Shown here: positions 26,776 through 35,694 of the stretch, piece by piece | How positions within the stretch are numbered: the stretch's first letter is position 1 | Layout: each line of letters begins with the position of its first letter | NCBI RefSeq assembly: GCF_000427865.1 | Contig: NZ_ATYV01000002.1 | Location: 24,211-88,210, forward strand | Length of the DNA: 64,000 nt | DNA from: Corynebacterium sputi DSM 45148 | GTDB lineage: Bacteria > Actinomycetota > Actinomycetes > Mycobacteriales > Mycobacteriaceae | Direction: 5' to 3' | Made by a program: the position numbers and the translations under genes | The notes under the pieces: generated by a model | Databases searched by the model: none | Told to the model about the DNA's origin: nothing | What the model saw: the letters and a program-made list of their open reading frames with translations, nothing else

Positions 26776-28479
26776 ATGCTCCAGACGATGCGCCCGTTCG
26801 GCGATCGCGTGCTCGGCGCGGATATCGCGCCGATAGGAGGGCTTTACGACGTTGTCGTCATCGGCGGCGGCATCTCCGGAATCCAAATCGCTCGACATGC
26901 TGCGGGCCGTGGGCTCCGCACCATCTTGTTGGAGAAAGACGATTACGGCGGAGGCACCTCGTCGGCAACGACGAAACTTCTGCACGGGGGGTTGCGGTAC
27001 TTGGAGCAGTACGACTTCCCGGTGGTCGCGGAGTCGATTGCTGAGCGTCGGTACCTGGGGATCGCAGCGCCACACTTGGTGCAGCCGCGCTCGTTCCTTT
27101 TGACCGCATTCGATTGGTCGGAGCCGAAGGCCCCCATCCTCGGTGCCGGAGTTGCCTTATACGAGTCCATGGCCGGACACCGAAACTCCAAGATCCCGAA
27201 GGACCTGCATTCGCGGCGATTCCGTTGGGTGAAGAAAGACGCGCTGCTCAAGCAGGTTCCATGGCTGCAACCGGAGGGCCTGGTCGGCGCCTGGCGTCAC
27301 GATGACACCCTCAACGTCCACCCCGAAAGGCTCCTCCTCTCCATCCTTGGTTCCTATGTTCAGACCGGGGGCACAGCGGTGAACCATGCCGAGGTCACCG
27401 AGGCCCACCGCGATGAGAATGGCCGCGTCGATGGGGTCACCGCGAAGGATCGATTGAACGGTCAGGAACACCGCATCCGCGGCACAGTCACCATCAATGC
27501 CGCCGGCCCCTGGGTCGAGGAAGTGCTCGGAGAGCTGTCCGGAAAGGTCGGCGTGAAGGTCCGCCAGGCCAAGGGTGTGCACCTGCTGATGAAGAACCTG
27601 GGCAACAAGGATGGCGTGTTCGTGCGCGGGCGCAATGGCCGGCACATCATGGTCAATCCGTGGGAGGGTCGCTCCCTGATTGGGCCGACAGACACACCTA
27701 CCGACGGTTCGGCCGACGAGGCGAAGGCCACTGAGGAAGACGTCGAGCTGATCTTGGAGACGATCGACTCCGTTGCCGCGAAACCACTGGACCGTGATGC
27801 CATCATGACGACCCTCGTTGGCGTGCGCCCCTTGGTCGACGATGGTTCAGACACCTACCGCGCTTCCCGACGCTTCGATATCTTCGACCACTCCGGCGCC
27901 AACGTCCCGGGCATTTACACCGTCACCGGCGGCAAATGGACTACCGGACGGGCCATGGGCGCCAGGGTCATCGACATCTTGGTGGAAAAGGAAAAGCTCC
28001 CGCCAACCAGGAAGTTCGATTCCAGGTACCAGCCGGTGGCAGGGGCCTTTGGTGACTTCGACACTGTCGGGCACGCCTTTGAATCAGCGCTGAGCCGCTT
28101 CCGGAATCTGCCGGTTCCGAAGGCATGCCGGATGCACCTGGCCCGGTTGTATGGCACTGCCCACGAAGCGGTGCTCGGGCTGGTCGCAGCCGACCCGTCA
28201 CTGGGTGAGCGGATCAGCCCGGACACCGACTGCCTCGATATCAAAGCCCAGATCGTCTACGCCGTCGAAGCCGAAGCGGCCCGGACCTTCCGGGACATCC
28301 TTGATCGCCGACTAGTCCTGGGAACCATGGGGCCGGTGTCTGAAGTGGCGATGGGGAATGTTGTGGATGTGGTCGTCGGGAAGCTGGGTTGGGATCGCGA
28401 CGAGGCGAAGGCCGAGGCGGACGCCTACCTGGCAGAGCAGGAGGCGGTCCTGGCCGTGGTGCGGCAGTTCCAGAAGTAA
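26776..28479 (+). CDS. glpD: FAD-dependent glycerol-3-phosphate dehydrogenase
   Basis: A 567-residue membrane-associated flavoprotein that oxidises sn-glycerol 3-phosphate to dihydroxyacetone phosphate and passes electrons to the quinone pool. The Rossmann FAD motif VVVIGGGISGIQIA is near residue 28, followed by TSSATTKLLHGGLRYLEQ, the GlpD signature, and a C-terminal helical domain (DAO_C type, about 420-540). ATG 26776 has GGGGA about ten bases upstream. It is divergent from the sulfate operon and ends with its stop directly adjoining the stop of the convergent transglutaminase gene. Confidence 0.93.
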   Translation: MLQTMRPFGDRVLGADIAPIGGLYDVVVIGGGISGIQIARHAAGRGLRTILLEKDDYGGGTSSATTKLLHGGLRYLEQYDFPVVAESIAERRYLGIAAPHLVQPRSFLLTAFDWSEPKAPILGAGVALYESMAGHRNSKIPKDLHSRRFRWVKKDALLKQVPWLQPEGLVGAWRHDDTLNVHPERLLLSILGSYVQTGGTAVNHAEVTEAHRDENGRVDGVTAKDRLNGQEHRIRGTVTINAAGPWVEEVLGELSGKVGVKVRQAKGVHLLMKNLGNKDGVFVRGRNGRHIMVNPWEGRSLIGPTDTPTDGSADEAKATEEDVELILETIDSVAAKPLDRDAIMTTLVGVRPLVDDGSDTYRASRRFDIFDHSGANVPGIYTVTGGKWTTGRAMGARVIDILVEKEKLPPTRKFDSRYQPVAGAFGDFDTVGHAFESALSRFRNLPVPKACRMHLARLYGTAHEAVLGLVAADPSLGERISPDTDCLDIKAQIVYAVEAEAARTFRDILDRRLVLGTMGPVSEVAMGNVVDVVVGKLGWDRDEAKAEADAYLAEQEAVLAVVRQFQK

Positions 28480-29319
28480 CTACCGCACCTTGGTCATGTT
28501 CACGGAGACGAACATCTCCGAGCCGGAGCCACCGGAGAACATCCCGCGCAGGGGCACCACGTCGTTGTATTCGCGGCCTTGACCGACCATGACGTGGTGC
28601 TCGCCAGGGATGCAGTCATTGGTCGGGTCGTAGCTGAACCAGTCGCCGTTGAACCACTGCACCCATGCGTGGGACTCACCAGAGACGGTCTCCCCTACCT
28701 GCACCTCCTTCCGCGGCATCACATAACCGGAGACATACCGCGCCGGAATGCCCAGGTAACGCAGGGCCCCGACGACCAAGTGCGAATAGTCCTGGCAGAC
28801 GCCCTGCCTGTTCTCCCAAGCATCGGAGGCCACGCTGGAGACCTCCGTCGCGCCCGGTGAGTACGTCATGTCCTCGTAGATCATTGAGCAGATCCGCAGT
28901 GCAATCTCGTCGACGGTGGCCGAGTTCGCCGCGATGCTGGCCGCGCGTTGGGCCAGATCATCGCCTGGATCTACGGTGCGCGAGAGCTCGAGAAACTCAT
29001 TCCAGCGGTCGTGGAATTCGGTGACTTCCTCCAGGGTCATGGTGGTCTGCTCGGAGACGGATGCCTCCACGTCAAGAGTCGTACTCACCCGGACCAACAA
29101 CTGGTCATGTGGCTCGTGCAGCTCAAACGCAGTGACATGCGTACCCCAATAATCGATGTACTCAGTCGACCAGGGCCGCGGAGTGATGCTGACATTGCGC
29201 TCGCGGATGAGCTGCTGAGGCGTATACAGCGGGCTCATCCGGATCTCATTAAACGAGTCAGACACCAAGTTCGAGTACGTAAAACCCGTGTTGTGCACGA
29301 TGCGGAGAGTTGTAGTCAT
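28480..29319 (-). CDS. Transglutaminase-like protein of the ATP-grasp cluster
   Basis: A 279-residue protein with an N-terminal bacterial transglutaminase-like beta domain (TLRIVHNTGFTYS) and a papain-like catalytic core: Cys in NRQGVCQDYSH, His in GESHAWVQ, Asp in DPTND. It is the third gene after a circularly permuted ATP-grasp protein and an alpha-E protein, a widely conserved trio proposed to make and process a peptide-like modification. ATG 29319 begins two codons after the alpha-E stop, with AAAGG upstream; a longer start (29340) would overlap that gene. No signal peptide, so probably cytoplasmic. Confidence 0.87.
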   Translation of the reverse strand: MTTTLRIVHNTGFTYSNLVSDSFNEIRMSPLYTPQQLIRERNVSITPRPWSTEYIDYWGTHVTAFELHEPHDQLLVRVSTTLDVEASVSEQTTMTLEEVTEFHDRWNEFLELSRTVDPGDDLAQRAASIAANSATVDEIALRICSMIYEDMTYSPGATEVSSVASDAWENRQGVCQDYSHLVVGALRYLGIPARYVSGYVMPRKEVQVGETVSGESHAWVQWFNGDWFSYDPTNDCIPGEHHVMVGQGREYNDVVPLRGMFSGGSGSEMFVSVNMTKVR

Positions 29320-29324
29320 CGCTT

Positions 29325-30236
29325 CTACCTTTCGTGCCATTCGGCGGGCAGTGCACCCTCGAAGTAGCGGGCGGTCAGAGCCTGCGTCGCCTGGGCGCCG
29401 GATTCTTGGACCTGCTGCATGAGTTCACCGAGGTTCTCCAGTGACTCGTTGGTCTGCATGTACTCGATCTTTGCCCGCAGGCTGCCGAGAATACGCTGCG
29501 TATCGCCGTCGAAACCACTACGCAGTGGTTCCGGATCGAGAGCCTGGAGCGAATCCAGCGCGCCGGTGAGGCAGAAGTAGATCGAGCGCGGGGTCAGCCG
29601 GTCTCGTAGGAGGAAGTCCACTGCGGCAACCAGGCTGTCCTCCCGGCCGCGGGTACGCACGAATGATTGTTGGGCGCCACAGGACTGGAGGACCAGGTGT
29701 CGGTGCGTCGGGATGGTCGGCGCCACGACCGTGGAGTAAATGATGCGGGACATCATGTCGATGCGTTCGATATACCGGCCGAGCATGAGGAAGTGCCACG
29801 CTTGATCGCGGGGCATCGTTGCATGCAGCGTGCCGATGATCATCGCGCACCGGTCCTGCACTTCGCGGCAGGCCAATGAGGGCCTGAGCAGTGTCAAACG
29901 TCCGGACGAGGTCATTCGGTAGGCGCGGTTGATCGCCTCCCAGGTGGACATCGAGAGGATCTCTCGCGCCCGGCGCGCGCTGTCGCGGCAGTTGCCGAGC
30001 GCGGTCACCATTGACTGGTTGGAGTCGGCCTCCGTTCCCAGCAGCGCCCAGGCCTCTTCAGGCCCGGCATCAGTGCTTACCGACGCCCCCATCGACCTAC
30101 ACAGATCCACCCCAAACGTGTCTGAGTCTGTCTCTGTGTTGTGCTCCAGATAGACCGAGAGGACCCGGGCCTGGTCGTCGGCTCGCTCGATGTACCTGCC
30201 GATCCAGAACAGGGATTCGCCGATACGGCTCAGCAT
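29325..30236 (-). CDS. Alpha-E domain protein (DUF403)
   Basis: A 303-residue all-helical protein starting MLSRIGESLFWIGRYIERADDQARVL, the characteristic opening of the alpha-E family, with a repeat-like second half (MLGRYIERIDMMSRI). Its ATG lies inside the end of the ATP-grasp gene (7-base overlap) and its stop is five bases before the transglutaminase start, so the three form one coupled operon. The molecular role is not known; family context suggests it helps in peptide-ligase chemistry by the ATP-grasp partner. Confidence 0.9.
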   Translation of the reverse strand: MLSRIGESLFWIGRYIERADDQARVLSVYLEHNTETDSDTFGVDLCRSMGASVSTDAGPEEAWALLGTEADSNQSMVTALGNCRDSARRAREILSMSTWEAINRAYRMTSSGRLTLLRPSLACREVQDRCAMIIGTLHATMPRDQAWHFLMLGRYIERIDMMSRIIYSTVVAPTIPTHRHLVLQSCGAQQSFVRTRGREDSLVAAVDFLLRDRLTPRSIYFCLTGALDSLQALDPEPLRSGFDGDTQRILGSLRAKIEYMQTNESLENLGELMQQVQESGAQATQALTARYFEGALPAEWHER

Positions 30237-31849
30237 GCTTCACCTCCGGTGGTCTCGGTCGTGGCGTCGGCTGCCTGACTCTGTTGTTGTTGCTGTTGTT
30301 GTTGGGCGGCGTCTTCGTCATCGCGCTCGTCCAGTTTCGAGGTCTCCAGCCGGTCGAGGGCTTCTGCTTCGCCGCCGACATCCGGGATCTCGTGGCGGGT
30401 TTCCGACTCCGGTCCGCTGACTCCCGCGGAGATAACCCACGTGTCCTTCGAGCCACCGCCCTGCGAGGAGTTCACGATCATTTCGCCCTCCGTCAGAGCG
30501 ACTCGGGTCAGGCCACCTGGGGTGACCCACATGTCTTCGCCGTCATTAACGATGAAGGGACGCAGGTCGACGTGCCGGGGCTGCAGGCCCTTCTCAGTCA
30601 TCGTTGGCACCGTCGAGAGCTGCACCAACGGCTGCGCGATCCATCCGCGCGGATCGGCGATGATCCGCTGGCGAGCCAGGTCCAGTTCTTCCTTGGAACA
30701 CATCGGGCCCATCACGATGCCCTTGCCTCCCGAGCCATCCACCGGCTTGACCACCAGTTCATCCATCCGGTCGAGGACTTCTTCCCGGTGGGCAGGGTCC
30801 TCCAGACGCCAGGTATCGACGTTCGGAATCAGCGGCTCCTCCCCCAGGTAATACCGGATCAGTTCCGGGACGTAGGAGTAGATGAGCTTGTCGTCGGCCA
30901 CACCATTACCGATGGCATTGGCGATAGTCAGGGTGCCGTTGCGCTGCGCTGACATCAGGCCGGCGCAACCGAGCACCGAATCCGGACGGAAGGCCACCGG
31001 GTCACAGAACTCGTCGTCGACTCGTCGGTAGATCACGTGGACCTGCTCTAGGCCCTTCGTCGTTCGCAGGTATGCAACGCCCTGCCTCACGACGAGGTCT
31101 CGTCCCTCCACCAGCGGCACACCCATCGTGCGCGCGATCATGGCGTGCTCGAAGTAGGCCGAGTTGTAGACACCCGGCGTGAGCACCACGATCTTCGGAT
31201 CTGCCACTCCGGGAGGAGCCGCATTTGCCAAGGCTGCGCGGAGTTGGGCGGGGTAATCGTCGACACGCGAGATGTTGTAGCGCGACACCGCTTCCGGCAG
31301 CGCCGCAATGGTCGCCTGCCGGTTCGTCAGAACGTATGAGACTCCCGACGGAATCCTCGCATTATCCTCGAGCACCCGCAGCGTGCCGTCACCATCACGA
31401 ATCAGGTCTGTTCCCGCCACGTGGATCCGCACTCCGTTCGGCGGCCGGTATCCGGCGACGGCCCGGCAGAAGTGCTTCGAGGTAGTGACAACCGCTCGCG
31501 GGACTACTCCATCGGCGAAGACTCGCCCTGAGGTGTAGACGTCATCGAGGAAGGCTTCCAACGCCCGGACCCGCTGCTTCAGTCCACGTTCGGTTCGGGT
31601 GAACTCGGCCTTCGCAATCAGGCGTGGCACGATGTCCAGCGGGAAGGGCTCCTCCTCTCCAGAGAAGTCGAAGGTCACGCCGGTATCGAGGTACCGGGAA
31701 CTCAAGTACGAGACGCGCGACTCCAGTTCGCTGCCATCCATCTCGCTATATACCCGCGACAATCGCTGGTAGAGAGGGCGAATCCCCTCCGCTGACGCCG
31801 ACTCATCGAAGATCAGGTCCTCGATCGGATAATCGGATTTCACGTTCAC
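30230..31849 (-). CDS. Circularly permuted ATP-grasp protein
   Basis: A 539-residue member of the CP_ATPgrasp family (DUF404/DUF407). Recognisable stretches are NARIPSGVSYVLTNR (about 162), VLTPGVYNSAYFEHAMIA (about 221), VVKPVDGSGGKGIVMGP (about 370-386) and EMIVNSSQGGGSKDTWV (about 453). The enzyme is expected to form an amide bond with ATP, with unknown substrate. Start is GTG 31849. Unusual is the C-terminal tail: a run of eight glutamines within an Asp/Gln/Ala/Thr-rich extension past the conserved domain. First gene of the operon with alpha-E and transglutaminase-like genes. Confidence 0.9.
   Translation of the reverse strand: MNVKSDYPIEDLIFDESASAEGIRPLYQRLSRVYSEMDGSELESRVSYLSSRYLDTGVTFDFSGEEEPFPLDIVPRLIAKAEFTRTERGLKQRVRALEAFLDDVYTSGRVFADGVVPRAVVTTSKHFCRAVAGYRPPNGVRIHVAGTDLIRDGDGTLRVLEDNARIPSGVSYVLTNRQATIAALPEAVSRYNISRVDDYPAQLRAALANAAPPGVADPKIVVLTPGVYNSAYFEHAMIARTMGVPLVEGRDLVVRQGVAYLRTTKGLEQVHVIYRRVDDEFCDPVAFRPDSVLGCAGLMSAQRNGTLTIANAIGNGVADDKLIYSYVPELIRYYLGEEPLIPNVDTWRLEDPAHREEVLDRMDELVVKPVDGSGGKGIVMGPMCSKEELDLARQRIIADPRGWIAQPLVQLSTVPTMTEKGLQPRHVDLRPFIVNDGEDMWVTPGGLTRVALTEGEMIVNSSQGGGSKDTWVISAGVSGPESETRHEIPDVGGEAEALDRLETSKLDERDDEDAAQQQQQQQQSQAADATTETTGGEAC
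30281..30304 (-). repeat. CAA/CAG triplet repeat encoding eight glutamines
   Basis: Eight in-phase CAA or CAG codons near the 3' end of the ATP-grasp gene. Triplet slippage would change length without breaking the frame. Confidence 0.85.
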
Positions 31850-32182
31850 CGCCTTGGGTCGAAATCACTGACCCCAAAAGCATTTCGCAGCCATGTTTCC
31901 CAATGGTTTCGGCGACCTCACAAGAACGATGAACTCTCGACCTTGCCGGCCACCGCTCCCACTGCGGCCCCAAAGGCAGGAGTAGGAGGTGCCCCTGTCG
32001 CACGTTGTCACCTGCACGTGCCAGCGTTTTCGGATTTTCCCGGCACTTATAAGTGTCAACGCCGTGAGAGCACTCCTTCTCCACCAGCCGTTCAGACCCC
32101 AACACGACACCGGATAACGCCGTTACCTGCAGTTACTTGCCACACGTAAAGAATTGACCAAGGGGAACTATAATTGGAGGGC
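31850..32182. other. Divergent intergenic region between ATP-grasp operon and photolyase
   Basis: A 333-base non-coding stretch that should hold both promoters. It has a perfect 12-bp palindrome, CACTTATAAGTG, at 32044-32055, a possible operator, next to a TTGACA on the minus strand. TATAAT at 32169-32174 lies just before the photolyase start. No open frame here looks like a gene. Confidence 0.5.
32169..32174 (+). promoter_or_regulatory. Consensus -10 box of the photolyase gene
   Basis: A perfect TATAAT ends eight bases before the ATG at 32183. If used, transcription would begin at or within two bases of the start codon, giving a leaderless message, and the GGAGG between them would not be transcribed. 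No strong -35 is seen at 16-18 bases. Confidence 0.4.
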
Positions 32183-33520
32183 ATGACGACTCTCGTTTGG
32201 TTCCGAAATGACCTTCGCGTCCGCGATCATCGCGCACTCGCCCAGGCTCAGGATCAGGGTGACGCCGTCGCCGTGTATATCCACGAGGACGACGCCAAAC
32301 CTCTCGGTGGCGCCTCGCGCTGGTGGCTCCACCACAGTCTGCACGCCCATGCCAAGCGGTTGGCGGACCTGGGAATCCCCTTTCTCGTAGAGCAAGGAGA
32401 CCCCCTCGAGATCATCCCCGCACTCGCCGCACGGCTCGGAGCCAACGCAGTGACGTGGCAGCGCCGCTACGACGCGCCCGGAATCGAGGTGGACACACAG
32501 CTAAAAGCAATGCTTCCTGACGCCAACATCCACCCCACGTCCCACCCCGGCTCCCTTCTCCTAGAGCCGTGGGAAATCTCCACTTCCACCGGCGGGCCCT
32601 ACCGCGTCTACTCCCCTTTCGCGAAGGCCGCGAAGAAGTTGATCGATGATGTCGAGCCGGTCGCAGAGCCTCGCCCACAGACCGGTCTGACGATCCTCGA
32701 TCCAAGCGATTCCATCAATTCGCTCGGATTGCTGCCGAAGCATCGTGGTGAACCGGACTGGTCCGGCGGACTCGACGATGAATGGACACCGGGTGAATGC
32801 GGTGCACACGATCGCCTCACCGACTTCCTCGACGAGCTCGAACTTGGCACCGACTACTCAGAGGACCGCGACTTCCCTGCCCGTCACGCCACCAGCCGGC
32901 TATCGCCGCACTTCCGGTTTGGAGAGATCAGCCCACGACAGGCGTGGGATGCCTGTGAGGACAGCGTTTTCCGGAATGAACTGCTCTGGCGCGAATTCGC
33001 CTGGCACCGGTTCCACCACCTGCCGGATCTGGCGACGGTGAACGTCCGCAGCGAGTTCGACCACTATGACTGGTCCTACAACGACCCTGCCGCCGCTGAT
33101 TCCCTGCGCAATTGGCAGAACGGAACCACGGGGATTCCCCTCGTTGATGCGGGCATGCGGGAACTGCGAGAGACCGGGTACATGCACAATCGGGTCCGCA
33201 TGGTCGTCGGGTCCTTCCTCACAAAGAACCTCGGTATCCACTGGCGCCATGGCGAGGAGTGGTTCTGGGACAACTTGGTCGATGCTGACCTAGCCAGCAA
33301 TGCTTTCAACTGGCAGTGGGTTGCCGGCAGTGGTGATGATGCCTCCCCGTTCTTCCGCATTTTCAATCCCGAGACGCAGGCCAATAAGTTCGATCCCAAT
33401 GGCACGTACATCAAGCGGTGGAGTCTGGATTCGCCTCGTCAGCCCGAGCCTGAGCCGATCATTGATCTCAAGGAATCTCGGCAGGCAGCCCTCGATGCCT
33501 ATCAGGCAATCAAGGGCTAA
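32183..33520 (+). CDS. phr: Deoxyribodipyrimidine photolyase
   Basis: A 445-residue FAD enzyme that uses blue light to split cyclobutane pyrimidine dimers. It begins TTLVWFRNDLRVRDH, the start of the antenna-binding domain, and the C-terminal FAD domain shows TSRLSPHFRFGEISPRQ, LLWREFAWHRF, MHNRVRMVVGSFLTK and NWQWVAGSGDDASPFFRIFNP, the class I photolyase signatures including the conserved tryptophans. ATG 32183 has GGAGG upstream; an ATG nine bases earlier is in the -10 box. Transcribed alone. Confidence 0.93.
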   Translation: MTTLVWFRNDLRVRDHRALAQAQDQGDAVAVYIHEDDAKPLGGASRWWLHHSLHAHAKRLADLGIPFLVEQGDPLEIIPALAARLGANAVTWQRRYDAPGIEVDTQLKAMLPDANIHPTSHPGSLLLEPWEISTSTGGPYRVYSPFAKAAKKLIDDVEPVAEPRPQTGLTILDPSDSINSLGLLPKHRGEPDWSGGLDDEWTPGECGAHDRLTDFLDELELGTDYSEDRDFPARHATSRLSPHFRFGEISPRQAWDACEDSVFRNELLWREFAWHRFHHLPDLATVNVRSEFDHYDWSYNDPAAADSLRNWQNGTTGIPLVDAGMRELRETGYMHNRVRMVVGSFLTKNLGIHWRHGEEWFWDNLVDADLASNAFNWQWVAGSGDDASPFFRIFNPETQANKFDPNGTYIKRWSLDSPRQPEPEPIIDLKESRQAALDAYQAIKG

Positions 33521-33576
33521 CCACTCCGCCGTGACCCCGTGACGAGCCAGCGGCAGTGCTGGGCGAGAATGTATCC

Positions 33577-34044
33577 ATGAAAAAACTTCTTGCTCTCCCC
33601 GTATCGCTGGCTCTACTCATTGGTGTTTCTGCCTGTGCTGATGACTCCCCGAGCACGAACAACGGCCCCGATAATGCTGCGGTGGAGCCAAGCATTCCTG
33701 ACCTTTCAGGTACCTGGCGTCAGCAAAACACCGCCAGCGAAACCGATTACATGGAAGCAACGATCGCTGAGAACACCATCACCGTCCGGTGGATGTTCAA
33801 CGAAGACGACATGAGGCCCCTGTATTGGGTCGGCACCTTCGACGTACCTGCCGACGCCACCTCACCAGTGACGATCGAATCGGTCCGAGACAAAGAAGCA
33901 ACTGACCCTGCGCTGTTCGCGGCGATGGTCGATACCAAGGACTTCACGTACGACGACGGCGAAATCACCTTCGACGTCTCTATCCAGGATGAGACGGCAA
34001 CTGTCCAGATGACCCAGGTCGAATCAGCACCAGCGGAGTCCTGA
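33577..34044 (+). CDS. Small lipoprotein, hypothetical
   Basis: A 155-residue exported protein. MKKLLALPVSLALLIGVSAC is a classic lipoprotein signal with lipobox GVSAC, so the mature protein is anchored at Cys20. A low-complexity Asn/Ser/Asp linker is followed by a beta-rich domain starting LSGTWRQ (pattern of small lipocalin-like lipoproteins). ATG 33577 is the only start that leaves a proper signal peptide. It ends 15 bases before the convergent ABC transporter stop. Function unknown. Confidence 0.8.
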   Translation: MKKLLALPVSLALLIGVSACADDSPSTNNGPDNAAVEPSIPDLSGTWRQQNTASETDYMEATIAENTITVRWMFNEDDMRPLYWVGTFDVPADATSPVTIESVRDKEATDPALFAAMVDTKDFTYDDGEITFDVSIQDETATVQMTQVESAPAES

Positions 34045-34059
34045 CGCTCCACTGGCTAC

Positions 34060-35694
34060 TTAGCGTCCCAGGTCCCACCCTGCTGCCTGGTCCTGTTGCC
34101 TCCAAAACTCGGCAAATCGACCATCTGCAGCAAGTAGTTCATCGACACTGCCGTCTTCAATGATTCGGCCGTCTTCCAGAAACAACACTCGATCCGCCTG
34201 GCGAATGCTCGACAGCCGGTGGGCCACGATCACTCGGGTTCGGTCACTGTTCTGCAAGGCGGTCGTGATCGCTGCTTCGTTCTCGTTATCGCGGGCACTG
34301 GTGGCTTCGTCCACCAAGAGGATCGGCGCGGGCTTCAGCAGCGCACGGGCAATCGATACCCGCTGGCGCTGTCCTCCAACGAGCATCGAACTATACGGCT
34401 TCGAGGCGAATCCCTCCGCTCGGGCGGCGGTGATGGCGTCGTGCAGTTGGTCGTCGGTGGCGTCGGGGTTGCCGGAGAGGATGTTGTCGCGGATGGGTCC
34501 GTCGAAAAGATAGGGCTCCTGGAACACGACGCTGGATTCGCCTGCGGAAACGATGCCGCTGGTCGGCTCCTGCAGTCCCGCGATGAGCGACAGCACGGTG
34601 CTTTTGCCAGATCCGGACGGACCCACGATTGCTGTGGTTGTGTTTGGTTCGAGGGCGAAGGTGAGTTCGTGGAGGACGTCGTTGTCGCCGTACGTGAACG
34701 AGACGCGATCGAAGCGAATGTCCGCGCCACCCGGCGCGGCGTCTGACACCACCAATGCATCAAGCACCGTCCGCAATTTGCGCAGCATGGTGATGGAGTT
34801 CTCCACTCCTGCAGACAGTTCCGCCAATACAGTGAACGGCTCCAGGTACCGCACGGTTACCACAATTAGAGCGATCGCTTCCGGCACCGAGACGTTCCCC
34901 TGCACCGTGAGATACACGGTCATACCTGCCATGAGAATCAGCATCAGTTGGCTGGCCAGACCGAAGATCAGGTGTCCGGGGATCTGCATGAACAGCAGCT
35001 TCATCATGGCATTGTGCTGGGTTTTCAGAGCCGTGCCGACGTGGGAGTGTTCGGAGTCGACGCGTCGGGAAGCCCGCAGGGCCTGCTGGGTGCCGGCGAA
35101 TTCCACGATGCGTTCAGTCAACTGTGCGTTCGCCGAATCAGCCTCACGGTCGGCCTTCCGTCCCAGCATTCCAGAGACCACATACGCACCAAACAGCACC
35201 GGCACGCCCAGCAAGGCAACCAGTGCCAACTGCCACGACACCGCGAACAGCGCCAGCGCAATCACCAGCGGCAGCAGGATCGCCGTGACCACCGGGGTGA
35301 CCAGGTACACCACCACACCGACGAGGTCCGGTCCGGTTGCCGCTATCGACTGCCGCGCCACGGAGGTGTTCTCCGGTGTGAACCAGTTCAGGCGAGTTTT
35401 CTCCACGTGAGCGCCGACGGTCTTCTGTCCGCGGCCGAGCAAGGAGAATCCGAGGTCGTAACCAATCCTGGCCACCAGATAGTCCACGACCCAACCGGCC
35501 ACGGTCACCAGCGCCAACCACCCAACCCACGGCCACGCATTAGATGGAGTGCCACTAAACAGCGCAGCCACCAACGGCACCAGGAGAACCACGCCCACGG
35601 CGCGGAGGACCAGTCCGAGCAGCGTGAAAAAGACATGCTTCCCGACGCTCCCCTCACTCCCCTTCGGCAACAACCCCACCAAAGTCCTGATCAT
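34060..35694 (-). CDS. IrtB-like ABC transporter subunit
   Basis: A 544-residue half-transporter with an exporter-type six-helix membrane domain and a C-terminal ATPase: Walker [10 protein letters not shown], Walker [11 protein letters not shown] and a His switch (VIVAHRLSS). Its signature motif is unusual: [17 protein letters not shown], with LVGGQ in place of LSGGQ. ATG 35694 overlaps the stop of the upstream IrtA-like gene by four bases. In mycobacteria IrtA and IrtB form a heterodimer that imports ferric mycobactin-type siderophores despite the exporter fold. The frame is intact, unlike its partner, which carries an in-frame amber. Confidence 0.85.
   Translation of the reverse strand: MIRTLVGLLPKGSEGSVGKHVFFTLLGLVLRAVGVVLLVPLVAALFSGTPSNAWPWVGWLALVTVAGWVVDYLVARIGYDLGFSLLGRGQKTVGAHVEKTRLNWFTPENTSVARQSIAATGPDLVGVVVYLVTPVVTAILLPLVIALALFAVSWQLALVALLGVPVLFGAYVVSGMLGRKADREADSANAQLTERIVEFAGTQQALRASRRVDSEHSHVGTALKTQHNAMMKLLFMQIPGHLIFGLASQLMLILMAGMTVYLTVQGNVSVPEAIALIVVTVRYLEPFTVLAELSAGVENSITMLRKLRTVLDALVVSDAAPGGADIRFDRVSFTYGDNDVLHELTFALEPNTTTAIVGPSGSGKSTVLSLIAGLQEPTSGIVSAGESSVVFQEPYLFDGPIRDNILSGNPDATDDQLHDAITAARAEGFASKPYSSMLVGGQRQRVSIARALLKPAPILLVDEATSARDNENEAAITTALQNSDRTRVIVAHRLSSIRQADRVLFLEDGRIIEDGSVDELLAADGRFAEFWRQQDQAAGWDLGR

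Noticed and set aside
30011..30952. A 313-codon plus-strand frame
   Set aside because: Opposite to the ATP-grasp and alpha-E genes, whose identity is certain.
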